DNA of 64,000 bases from Anisodus tanguticus (Eukaryota; Streptophyta; Magnoliopsida; Solanales; Solanaceae). The stretch is taken from the NCBI GenBank assembly GCA_034509755.1, contig CM067547.1, forward strand, positions 44,356,859 to 44,420,858. Reading direction: 5' to 3'. The notes under the pieces are model-generated. The model did not search any database, was not told the origin of the DNA, and saw nothing but the letters and a program-made list of their open reading frames with translations. Position numbers and translations under genes: made by a program. The stretch's first letter is position 1; each line of letters begins with the position of its first letter. This document shows positions 11,138-22,527 of this stretch, piece after piece.

Positions 11138-14089
11138 CAAACTCAGGTTAATTATTATAGTAAGAAAAATGCATGTTTTTACAAGAATAAAAATAATGTT
11201 GCAAGTAGTTAATAAAATGATGCATTTTGTACAAGTATGCATTTGTATGGCATTAAAATACATGTAAAGTTGAAAAGAAGTATGCATTTGTATGAAAATT
11301 GATAAAAATATATGCAAGGTGATTTTTTATGGGCGACGGGCCTAAAAATAGATAAACTAGCAATTTCCGATTTTAAAACTAACTGAGCCTAAAAATAAAT
11401 AAACTAGCGATGAGTTTCCAATTTTAGACTACCCTATTAATTAATTCTAAGTCTACCTATTCTAAACATTTCAATAATTTCACGAGTACAATAATATTAC
11501 AATACATAATGAAATGAAGATGAATTAAAGAAAGTAAAAACAACAATAAAATAAATCATATCCGAGAGGTATCTTGTCTTCTTTAACTTTCATAAATATG
11601 CCTTGCAAGCTGTCAAGAACACATGGTTAGAAATAGTTGAATATAAATAACTTCATATCTGTATCCAAAATAGTAAGTGTTTTGATTACAGAGGGCTCAG
11701 ATTTAAATTTTGAAAAGATCATTCCAATCACGTCATGGCTACAAACATATGACTCGTTGGTCATTTTAGTTGTCTTGCCTACCGAACATGTTGGTCTCTC
11801 CGATGGAAAAATGTTTAAGTTTCATCCTTGCCCAGAAATTTTTTTTTCCGTCTTTCCAACTGTGGAGGCCTCAAAAATCGACGGATATTTTTTCATCGGC
11901 CAGAGTGCAGTATTTATTCAAATTAGTAAAACACTAAAGAAAACAGGAACCGAGAAAACAATTTCCAAAGGGACGCGACCTCAAATTCAATTTCATTGGC
12001 AAGAGTGCAGTATTTGTTCAAATATGTAAAACAGTAAGATATCCATGTACGGATATTTAAATGCGAAAAACAGTTAACTGAAATTGAGAAGCAATTTCCG
12101 AAGGGGCGCGACCTCAAATTCAACTTAATTGGCCTAAATGTAGTATTTATTTAAATCAGTAAAACAATAAGATATCCATGTACGGATATTTAAATGCCAA
12201 AACCAGCAACAGTTCACAAAAATGTCCACCCCGAATTCTAAAATATAACCCGACCCGGATCATGCACAGTGACCCAAAACAGGATTCGGGATCAAATTTT
12301 TTTGATTTTTAGATAACCAACAATAAATATCAAGCATATGAATCTGGAAATTCACACAAATCGGGTCGGGTCTACCCGAATCAAAGGTTTCAACTCGAAT
12401 CGATTTCTTTTTCCAAATTTCAAATAACCATAAAAAAATATCAAATACAAAAATTTGGATATTTACCCAAACCGGGTCGACCCGACCGGAATCAGAGGTT
12501 CCAACCCGAATCGATTTCTTTTTCCAAATTTCAGATAACCCTAAAAAAATATCAAATACAAAAATCTGAAATTTACCCAAACTGGGTCGACCCGACCCGG
12601 ATCAGAGGTTTCAACCCGAATCGATTTCTTTTTCCAAATTTCAGATAACCGTAAAAAAAATATCAAATACAAAAATCTGAAAATTTACCCAAACCGAGTC
12701 GACCCGACCCGAATCAGGGGTTTCAACCCGAATCGATTTCTTTTTTTTCAAATTTCAGATAACCAACAACAAAAAATCAAATACAAAAATCTGGAAATTT
12801 ACCAAAACCGGGTCGACCCGAGTAGGTGACCCGATCCGAATCAGAAGTTTCGACCCGAATCGGTTTTTTTCTCAGATTTTCAGATAGCCAACAACAGAAT
12901 ATTGAACACAATAAAAATTAGGAAATTTTACCCGTCGGAACAGTAACCGAGATAGAGCAGTGACCCGACCCGACCCGGACTGTTCTTGATTTTTGATTTT
13001 TTAGAACTCCGACCGAGAGAAACCAACCAAAACGATGATCGGAAAAAATAAAATCACAAAAACCGATCGGAAATAAAACCTACCGGAAACCACCAACAAA
13101 ACAATCGGAATCCACCAACAAAAGCACCGAAAACTACAAACAAAACAACTTTTCGAACACATTTTTTTTCAGACTTAGGACCTCCCAAAAATCCCCTCTT
13201 TTTTCGATTCGGACTCTACAAAACTAGACCCGAAGCTCTCTTTTTTTTTTTCTATTTTTCGGTACCCCTCAATAGAAGACATAGGGGGATTTTATAGGTG
13301 GGTCCCCCCCCCCATAAAATCAAGTTCGAATTTAAAACAAAAAGGGGTATGGGTTGCAGATTTTAGGGGATAGGGGTATGGGGCGTGTCGGGTGTCAAGG
13401 GTTGGTGGTGGTGAGGTAACCGGCGAGGTGTGGGGTTGGGGCATGGGGGTTTGCGGTGACCGGCGGGTTTTGGGGGCGTGGGGTATGGAGGCTTTCGGCC
13501 GAAAGGGTGTGTTTGGTGAAGGAGAGAAAGAGAGGAGAGTGTTTTTGTGTAGGGTTTGGTTTAGGTAGAGGGTATAAGAATAAAGGGGTGTGGGATTTGG
13601 GCCGACCGGTTGGGCCTGGGGCGAGTTGGGGGTTGTTTCGGTTGGGCTTTGGCCAAAAATGGGGGTGACCTAATGGGATGTCCCTTTTAAAATGGGTGTT
13701 TATGTTGGGTTGGGAAATAAATGGGTTATGGGTTTAAAATATTAAAAGGGGTTTTATTATATAAAAAGAAAGCTTTGCAAAATTTATAAATTGTAAAGAT
13801 GACAATATGATAAAAATATAATATTTGTGAAATGCTTGGTGCTAAAATAAAAAATAAAAATGCGTTGCCGTTTTGCGAAAATAAAAATAACATATAATAT
13901 TATGATAAAAGTATGATTATGATATAAAAATGCAAATGATAATAAAATGCAAATAATAATAATAATGATGATAAATAATGATATTGAGAATAATATATAT
14001 ATATATATATAAAAATTATTTTGAGGTGTCAAAAACATTTAAAATTCCAAATAAAATCATAAAAGATGGGACAAAATTGGATGTCAACA
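11135..14089 (-). repeat. 3' LTR of the Ogre-like element, end-truncated
   Basis: Matches 19569-22527 across its length with scattered substitutions and small indels; a (TA)n stretch near 13995 occurs only here. The end corresponding to 19309-19568 is missing. ORFs inside (for example 11637-12029 and 12260-12580) are not genes: they are disrupted in the sister LTR or fall in tandem repeats. Confidence 0.85.
12270..12930. repeat. About 110-bp tandem array inside the LTR
   Basis: Five units, recognised by gaggtttcaacccgaatcga at about 12386, 12497, 12607, 12718 and 12846, mostly 110-111 bp apart. Most units contain the palindrome GGGTCGACCC followed by gacccgaatc. The sister array is at about 20690-21330 in the other LTR. 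Confidence 0.8.
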
Positions 14090-14106
14090 GATGCCCCTCT
14101 TTGGCC
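14090..14106 (-). other. Polypurine tract of the Ogre-like element
   Basis: The minus strand reads GGCCAAAGAGGGGCATC directly before the LTR start TGTTGAC. It fixes the element's orientation. Confidence 0.75.
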
Positions 14107-14253
14107 GGAGACGATGAAAGAGTTTTCGGCCAAAGAAGTTGACTGAGTAGCCAATTTTGTTGCAAAAGATGGTGTAGATACAAGAAACATTGCCCCAGTC
14201 GAGTTATGATGATACTAGTTGCAGATGTGGCGAGCGTTCGAAGTACTTCCCCA

Positions 14254-15231
14254 ATGCAGATGACGTCGTTGCTTAGACGTTATGCAGATGGCGTTGTTGC
14301 ATAGGCGTGACTGAAATTAAAATATCAATATTAGAAGGTGGGCACCTGACTGAAATTAAAATACCCGCATTAGGAGGTGGGCGCCTGACTGAAATTAAAA
14401 TACCCGCATTAGGAGGTGGGCGCCTAACTGAAATTAAAATAACTGCATTGGAAGGTGGGCGCATGACTGAAATTAAAATATCCGCATTAGGAGGTGGGCG
14501 CCTGACTGAAATTAAAATACCTGCATTAGGAGGTGGGCGCCTGACAGAAATTAAAATACACGCGTTAGGAGGTGGGCGCCTGACAGAAATTAAAATACCC
14601 GCATTAGGAGGTGGGCGCTTGACAGAAATTAAAATACCCGCATTAGGAGGTGAGCGCCTGACTGAAATTAAAATACCTGCATTAGGAGGTGGGCACCTGA
14701 CTGAAATTAAAATACCCGCATTAGGAGGTGGGCGCCTGATTGAAATTAAAATATCCGCATTAGGAGGTGGGCCTGACTGAAATTAAAATACCCGCATTAT
14801 GAGGTGGGTGCCTGATTGAAATTAAAATACTCGTATTGGAAAGTGGGCGCCTGACTGAAATTAAAATACCCGCATTAAGAGGTGGACGTCTGACAGAAAT
14901 TAAAATACCAGCATTAGGAGGTGGGCGCCTGACAGAAATTAAAATACCCGAATTAAGAGGTGGGTGCCTAAAATGACGTCGTTGTATTGACGTGATGCAA
15001 AGATATCGTCGTTGCTCAGACGAAATGTAAAATGATGTCATTGCTTAGACGTGACGAAGATGTCGTCGTTGCATAGACGAAATGTAATGACGTCGTTGCT
15101 TAGACGTGATGCAGACGTTGCCTTTGCATAGACGAAATGTAAAATAACATCGTTGCTTAGACGTGATGCAGATGTCGCCATTGCTTAGACGAAATGAAAT
15201 GACGTCATTGCTTAGACGTGATGCAAAGTGT
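14254..15231. repeat. About 60-bp degenerate array, split by the 39-bp minisatellite
   Basis: Alternating half-units gacgtcgttgcttagacgtg and gtcgttgcatagacgaaatg recur at 14254-14306 and, in about four copies, at 14972-15231. The 39-bp array lies inside this older array. Confidence 0.7.
14307..14975. repeat. 39-bp minisatellite, about 17 units
   Basis: The start of each unit, tgactgaaattaaaatac (or tgacagaaattaaaatac), recurs every 39 bp from 14307 to about 14931. The unit closes with cattaggaggtgggcgc. Being 3 x 13, twelve units read as the 13-residue repeat LTEIKIPALGGGR on the plus strand until a 2-bp loss near 14772. The array sits just upstream (minus strand) of the PPT and 3' LTR, where Ogre/TAT elements are known to carry variable tandem repeats. 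Confidence 0.9.
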
Positions 15232-15831
15232 GACCCTAAGGTCGAATTTCTATGTCATCTATCTAGATTTAAAGTTAATGCGCTGACATAAGTGATGTAA
15301 AAGGAATGGATAAGGATGAGAATATGACCCTGTGAGTCGAAATACCGTCCTTGTACGGACATAGAAGCTGGGACCCTGTAGGTCAAGATAATGTTTTTGT
15401 ACAGACGCCCAGTAGGAACGTGATCCTTGTGGGGCCTAAACTGCGATGCTAGAGCTCTTTGCCAAATTAAGCATTATGTTGCGATTTCCCACCTTTGTCA
15501 ATCTGAAGACCTGCACTCAAAGAAATTCGTGAGTTTGGGGGGGCAGGGGCGGTTGATTCACGTTGACTTTGTAGCTTTGGCTCTTGACGCTTGCAAGCTC
15601 AGACTGGTTTGTCCTGAAGACTTAGTTGTCTTGCGTTTTTCCATGTCCATTGGCGTATTCTTGCAGTGAACCCTTAAAATTTGCCCCAGTTTTTGGTATA
15701 TGAGGATGCTGAACTTTTAACTGGACAAAACCGAGTTTGTGTGGGCAACTTGCTTGTCCTATTAAGGCGATCATGTGGGCCTATTGCGTTGTGTGTAAGA
15801 TAAGGGAGGAAAATTTCTAATGGTGTGACCG

Positions 15832-15993
15832 AAGCCGATATAGGCCGCCTATGTATTCCGACAAGGGAAATCATGTCATAACGTAGTTCGTTGCAAGGAA
15901 AAAGGGATTGTGAAGTTTTCCAAAATGGGACCAAAGCTGATGTGGCCGCCTACGTATCCCGCCGAGGGAATCAGGTCATAATGTAGTTCATGT
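15832..15993. repeat. Two-stem motif, copies 1 and 2
   Basis: Both copies have ggccgCCTAyGTAT, a short hairpin, then aATCAkGTCATAA, then yGTAGTTC. CTACGT near the left and ACGTAG near the right can pair as an outer stem. The inner stems are ATTCC/GGAAAT-like in copy 1 (about 15848-15873) and TCCC/GGGA in copy 2 (about 15956-15970). Confidence 0.6.
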
Positions 15994-17402
15994 GGCTATT
16001 GGGGAATGGAAATCAAATTATGGGTTGTTTATCCGAGACTTTGTGGGAAAAAGGAATTTGACTTTGTAAAATGTTTTTTGGTAAAAGGGAGTGATTAGAG
16101 TTTGAAAAATAATGCAATATATTTTGCAAGGTTTTTGATTGATTTTTTATTTTTGAAAATATGAAAAAGACAGAATCACGTCTTGACTTCAGTTGGTACC
16201 AACAATTAGTATTGTGCTGATGGGCTCCTGTTATTTGCTTTATGTTTAACCGAGACCGACTCTAGGGTAATTCCTATAGCTTCATATGCTACCTCAGACA
16301 TACCTGAGTATCGACACTTGCTTCAAGCCAAAGTTTTGACATATATGCATCCTCATGCTTCAAATGCCCTCACTGAAATAAAGTCCCTTCCTCATATGTA
16401 TTTCAGTATTTTGAACTTTATGACGTCTAGAGAAGTACACTCACCCTCAGAAAAATGTTCAATGCATTTAATTGTGATACCATAGGCTTGGCCGTCATGT
16501 GAGTATCCACTAATGTGAGAACCCTCTGTATAGGATCATGTAAGGCTTGTTATGGATTTGTAATGTAGGCTTGGGGAAAGTAAACAGATATCATTTGGGT
16601 AAGGAGTGACTAATCCTTCCTTGAGCGTTGGAATATGTCCGCTCTTGTGTGCCTTGATGCCAATTTGCTTCTTTTTGTCCCCCCTTTGTTTTGTACTGAC
16701 TCCTTTTGAATATTTCGTTTGGAGCTTTTTCCCCTTTCAAAGTTATTTCCTCATTTTTTTATATTTTTTTTGTCGGGCCTTTTTGACTTCTTTGTGTGAA
16801 GTCGTCCTTTTGTTTTGTTTTCTTTTCCTCTTTTGGGAACATTGCGACTTCAACTCGGATCGTTTTCAGCAATTTGCACATTTCTGATGCGCTCAAGGAG
16901 GTCGGGCCAAGAGAGGGATAGTACGTGTATGCAATCAGAAAGGGTATAGGCATAAGATGTAGTTGTTAAAAAAAATAGGCTTCAGGCTCAAAGGGGAAGT
17001 ACTATGGATAATGTTATTTGGTACGCTGGAAAGGCTCAAACGGATCAAAGAAAGCCTACAATCCTTTCCTATACCAAGTGTTACTCAGGATTTCACCTCA
17101 ACAAACATTCGAGCCAAGTTCTAGATCACAATGCAATGCAATGCAATTAAACTTATTCTTAAACTCACCACACAATACATATGAAACGATGAGGTTTGTT
17201 TTGTTCATATCTTGGAAGTATGCAAAGCAATTTTTCAAGTGTCGCCACAGGCGTGAATGAGAGGTACCAAAAGAATCTATGGTTTACCACGAAGTCAGTC
17301 TTCTCCGCTTGTTCTTTTCTATGGACATTCCTAACTGTGTTGGTATCAACCAAGTCAACCAATGATACTTAGAAGGTTTTTTTTTGTTTTTTGAATAAAG
17401 GG

Positions 17403-17957
17403 TACCGAACCCAAGTAGGGCTGCCTACGTATCTCATCTTTGATGAGAATCAGGTGTGCGTAGTTCGTTCAGTTAGGTTATAAAAATGTATGCTTGAAAA
17501 AAAATTCATCCACGATAGTATAGTAAGAGTAAAAACTATATAAACATATGATTATCCACTATGGGACGAATGCAAAGTAAAATGACTGTCCACGATAAGA
17601 TGAATGCAATGAAAAAAATGATTGTCCACAATAGGATGAATGTAATGAAAAAAAAAATGATTGTCCATGATAGGATGAATGAAAAGATGGGTAACTCAGA
17701 TATGTCCCTTTCTAAGGTGGACAAGGCGAGTATATCCATTGTTAAGGTGGATATGGAAGCATGTCCCTTTCTAAGGTGGACAGAGAAGTGCATCACCTTT
17801 TCAGATGGACAAGGAAGTGCGTCCCTTTGGCAGGTTCGTTCCACATCCGTTGGGTAGCGTTCCGCAAGGACTAAATTTACATTTTGTGGTGTCGAACCCG
17901 AGAAGGGCTACCTACGTATCACACCGTAAGGTGAGAATCAGACACACGTAGTTCGTG
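17403..17957. repeat. Two-stem motif, copies 3 and 4
   Basis: Copy 3 (about 17403-17470) has ctgCCTACGTA, inner stem TCTCATC/GATGAGA, then AATCAGG and CGTAGTTC. Copy 4 (about 17889-17955) has ctaCCTACGTA, inner stem TCACACC/GGTGAGA (one mismatch), then AATCAGA and ACGTAGTTC. Both follow a shared cgaaccc..agggct lead-in. Confidence 0.65.
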
Positions 17958-19290
17958 AAGATATGTTATAAAATGGGTATGATATAAAGGAATTATGTAA
18001 TGAAAATTAAGCATATCAATTGAATTTTCAAATATGTAAAAAAAAAACAAAAGTATAGATACTCAGAGTGATGCCTTGTTGAATCTGGTGTTGGCTGACT
18101 TTTTCCAGTCAAAACATCTTCCGGTTATCTTTGTGAAAACTTTTTGCTTTGTTCTTTCCTGGAGTATTTCCAGGGATAATGTTTTAGAACGACCGCCCTC
18201 GACTGTTCGCGAAGACGGTCTTCCTGCAAAAATAAGAGAAATTGGTGAAAGAAGGAAAGTCACTGAAAGAATATGAATAAAATAAGGGAATATGACAGTA
18301 TAGTCAAAGGCTCCCCTGATTGGCTTGCTTCACAAGGTCCAAGTCGTGATGTTCAAGAACACTTTATCCTTGGGCGGTGACACAATTTCCGTCCCGAGGA
18401 CCAAAAGATATGGCGTTTCCCCAGTAGAAGTTGATAGTGCAATAGCCCAAAAGCGCAAAGGGTAAATGTTCATGCCCAGAGTTATAAGCGACATGATATG
18501 TACAGAATTGAAGCAAGTAATTATTGCATTAAATAATATGTACAGAGTGAAAAGCAAAAAAATAGAAAATAGATTATGCTAAAATTAAATGCTCGTCCTA
18601 ACATGCATGGGGCTTCTCCTATGCCAGAGGTGAGCCTAAACGTCAAATATGCGAGATTATGACGGATTAATCCAAGCTGTTAAACTGCAATGCTTTAGTC
18701 GAAAATGAAGACAAAATGAATGTACATTTTCCAATTTCGGCATGCCATGATTAGGCTTGGATTCGTCTATCATTATCATGCTACACATAATATGTTGTTG
18801 GGTCATTGAGTCGTGAGACCTGTCGACAAGTTGGGTTGTTTTCTTAATTCTGGAGTCGATTCCAAAGATCGAACCACCTAAGATGTATGCATGCATGACT
18901 TAAGATAAATGGTGGTATAGCTCTAGCCTAAATTTTCTAAGATTTGGCTTACTAAACTCATGGTTCCCGAGCGGACTACTCGAGTGAGAAGGCTACGCGG
19001 CCACCGGATAGTCCGGACACTCCGCGCATACGCCAACTCTCCTAAAATTTGAAATTTGAAGGAATTTTCGGGTACGCAAAACACACCTCGTGTGTAATGT
19101 GTGATAGTGTCAATTTTCTGAAGTGGGGGAAATATGAGCGAAATGCCAATTTAAGAAAAGCAGTAAAAAAAAGTAGCAGTTAAACATATAAATATTCAAA
19201 AGGAAATAATTTAAATTAGTAAATCAAATAAAGAGCAAATAAAATGCAATAATAATTAATCTGGATTTGCTATGGTTAAGAACCTGAAAC

Positions 19291-19308
19291 TCCCCAGCGG
19301 AGTCGCCA
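19291..19308 (-). other. Primer binding site of the Ogre-like element
   Basis: The minus strand reads TGGCGACTCCGCTGGGGA right after the 5' LTR. From memory of the family this is the Ogre-type tRNA-Arg site. Confidence 0.75.
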
Positions 19309-22300
19309 TTCTATCGCGCCCGTTTTTGACCTGCGGGCTTCGCGACGTGATGGGTCGATTCCCTTTGGATTGGTTAAAAAATGCTTTGTTGAGGAGTCGC
19401 CACCTAATTATTCTAAGGTGAATTAACGCACCTAAATCTTAACTAAATGCTGCAAAATAACTCTGATCTTATGGTCTGCGAAACTAATGAGATTCTAGGT
19501 AAGGGTTCTCTATTATCCTAAAGGGAAGGGGTTAGGCATCCTTTAAGATCCACTAACTTGCGGTTATCCGGTCAAACTCAGGTTAATTATTATAGTAAGA
19601 AAAATGCATGTTTTTTAAAAAATAAAAATAATGTTGCAAGTAGTTAATAAAATGATGCATTTTGTACAAGTATGCATTTGTATGGAATTAAAATACATGT
19701 AAAGTTGAAAAGAAGTATACATTTGTATGAAAATTGATAAAAATATATGCAAGGTGATTTTTTATGGGCGACGGGCCTAAAAATAGATAAACTAGCGATT
19801 TCCGATTTTAAAACTAACTGAGCCTAAAAATAAATAAACTAGCGATGGGTTTCCAATTTTAGACTACCCTATTAATTAATTCTAAGTCTACCTATTCTAA
19901 ACATTTCAATAATTTCACGAGTACAATAATATTACAATACATAATGAAATGAAGATGAATTAAAGAAAGTAAAAACAACAATAAAATAAATCATATCCGA
20001 GAGGTATCTTGTCTTCTTTAACTTTCATAAATATGCCTTGCAAGCTGTCAAGAACACACGGTTAGAAACAATTGAATATAAATAACTTCAGATCTGTATC
20101 TAAAACAGTAAGTGTTTAGATTACGGAGGGCTCAGACTTAAATTTTGAAAAGATCATTCCAATCACGTCATGGCTGCAAACATATGACTCGATGGTCATT
20201 TTAGTTGCCTTGCCTACTGAACATGTTGGTCTCTCGGATGGAAAAATGTTTAAGTTTCATCCTTGCCCAGAAGTTTTTTTTTCCGTCTTTCCAACTGTGG
20301 AGGCCTAAAAAATCGACGGATATTTTTTCATCGGCCAGAGTGCAGTATTTATTCAAATCACTAAAACAGTAAAGAAAAGAGAAACTGAGAAAATAATCTC
20401 CAAAGGGACGCGACCTCAAATTCAATTTCATTGGCAAGAGTGCGATATTTGTTCAAATATGTAAAACAGTAAGATATCCGTGTTCGGATGTTTAAATGCC
20501 AAAAACAGCAAACTGAAATCGAGAAGCAATTTCCGAAGGGGCGCGCCTCAAATTCAATTTCATTGGCTTAAATGCAGTATTTATTAAAACCAGTAAAACA
20601 ATAAGATATCCGTGTACGGATGTTTAAATGCCAAAAATAGCAACAGTTCACAAAAATGTCTGCCCCGAATTCTGAAATATGACCCGACCTGGATCATGAA
20701 CAGTGACCCGAAACAAGATTCGAGATTAAATTTTTTGATTTTTAGATAACCAACAATAAATATCAAGCATATGAATCTGGAAATTCACACAAATAGCGTC
20801 GACCCGACCCGAATCAAAGGTTTCAACCCGAATCGATTTCTTTTTCCAAATTTCAGATAACCATAAAAAAATATCAAATACAAAAATCTGGAAATTTACC
20901 CAAACCGGGTCGACCCGACCCGAATCAGAGGTTTCAACCCGAATTGATTTCTTTTTTCCAAATTTCAGATAACCATAAGAAAATAACAAATACAAAAATA
21001 TAGATATTTACCCAAATCGGGTCGACCCGACCCGGATCAGAGGTTTCAACCCGAATCGATTTCTTTTTCCAAATTTCAGATAACCATAAAAAAAATATCA
21101 AATACAAAAATCTGGAAATTTACCCAAATCGGGTAAACTGACCCGAATCAGGGGTTTCAACCCGTATCGATTTCTTTTTTTTTCAAATTTCAGATAACCA
21201 ACAACAAAAAATCAAATACAAAAATCTGGAAATTTACACAAACCGGGTGGACCCGACCCGAATAAGAGGTTTTGACCCGAATCTGTTTTTTCTCAGATTT
21301 TCAAATAGCCAACAACATAATATTGAACACAATAAAAATAGGAAATTTTACCCGTTGGAACAGTAACCGAGATAGAGCAGTGACCCGACCCGACCCGGAT
21401 TGTTCTTGAATTTTGATTTTTTAGAACTCCGATCGAGAGAAACCAACCAAAACGACGATCGGAAAAAATAAAATCACAAAAACCGATCGAAAATAAAACC
21501 AACAAAACCTACCGGAAACCACCAACAAAACAACCGGAAACCACCAACAAAACAACCGGAAACCACCAACAAAACCACCGAAAACTACCAACAAAACAAC
21601 TTTTCGAACATCTTTTTTTTTCGGACTTAGGACCTCCCAAAAATCCCCTCTTTTTTTCAATTCGGACTCTACAAAACTAGACCCGAACCTCTCTTTTTTG
21701 TTATATTTTTCGGTCCCCCTCAATAGAAGACATAGTGGGATTTGATAGGTGGGTCCCCCCCCCCCATAAAATCAAGTTCGAATTTCAAACAAAAAGGGGT
21801 AAAAAAATCCGGTTTTTGGGGCGGATACTTGGGGTATGGGTTGTGGATTTTAGGGGATAGGGGTATGGGGTGTGTCGGGTGTCAGGGGTTGGTGGTGGTG
21901 AGGTAACCGGCGAGGTGTGGGGTTGGGGCATGGGGGGTTGCGGTGACCGGCGGGTTTCGGAGGTGTGAGGTATGGGGGATGTCGGCCGAAAGGGTGTGTT
22001 TGGTAAAGGAAAGAAAGAGATGAGAGTGTTTTTGTGTAGGGTTTGGTTTAGGTGGAGGGTATAAGAATAAAGGGGTATGGGATTTGGGCCGGCCGGTTGG
22101 GCCTGGGGCGAGTTGGGGGTTGTTTCGATTGGGCTTTGGCCGAAAATAGGGGTGGCCTAATGGGTTGTCCCATTTAAAATGGGTGTTTATGTTGGGTTGG
22201 AAAATAAATGGGTTATGGGTTTAAAATATAAAAAGAGGTTTAATTATATAAAAAGAAAGCTTTGCAAAATTTATAAATTGTAAAGATGACAATATGATAA

Positions 22301-22527
22301 AAATATAATATTTGCGAATTGCTTGGTGCTAAAATAAAAATAAAAATGCGATGTCGTTTTGCGAAAATAAAAATAACATATAATATTAGGATAAAAAGTA
22401 TGATTATGATATAAAAATGCAAATGACAATAAAATGTAAATAATAATAATAATGACGATAAATAATGATAAAATATTTAAAATTGCAAATAAAATCAGAA
22501 AAGATGGGACAAAATTATGGGTCAACA
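19309..22527 (-). repeat. 5' LTR of the Ogre-like element
   Basis: About 3.2 kb. It starts on the minus strand at 22527 with TGTTGACCC and ends near 19312, before the PBS. The part 19309-19568, containing a ggggttaggcatcc stretch, has no counterpart in the other LTR, which is therefore truncated. The same 110-bp array is present at about 20690-21330. Confidence 0.8.

Larger units (their letters stand above)
15232..19290 (-). other. Internal domain of the Ogre-like element, no coding domain seen
   Basis: I looked for RT, integrase, protease and gag motifs on both strands and saw none; ORFs are short and lack known motifs. Visible structure: four copies of a two-stem motif (listed separately), about three tandem units with gatgaatgcaatgaaaaaaa at 17565-17690, and repeated tctaaggtggaca segments at 17700-17820. 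This supports a non-autonomous element that would need enzymes in trans. Confidence 0.6.
11135..22527 (-). mobile_element. Ogre/TAT-like non-autonomous large-LTR element (LARD-like)
   Basis: Two direct copies of about 2.96 kb (11135-14089 and 19569-22527) bracket about 5.2 kb of internal DNA. On the minus strand the LTR starts TGTTGAC. The 5' LTR (19309-22527) is followed by TGGCGACTCCGCTGGGGA, the Ogre-type tRNA-Arg PBS as I recall it, and the 3' LTR is preceded by the PPT AAAGAGGGGCATC. I see no gag-pol motif inside, hence a LARD-like non-autonomous derivative. The 3' LTR lacks its last roughly 260 bp and the host copia lacks about 300 bp at the same junction, so a deletion spans the boundary. 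No TSD can be shown. Confidence 0.82.

Noticed and set aside
14307..14780. 157-codon ORF made of 13-residue repeats as a novel repeat protein
   Set aside because: It lies in a 39-bp minisatellite in the non-coding part of a minus-strand element. The open frame follows from the unit length being divisible by three.
14307..14975. CRISPR-like array
   Set aside because: There are no spacers: the units are directly adjacent, and the context is a plant retrotransposon.
16606..16887. Hydrophobic 93-codon ORF as a membrane protein
   Set aside because: It is in the T-rich internal part of the Ogre-like element and has no family motif; T-rich DNA gives hydrophobic translations.
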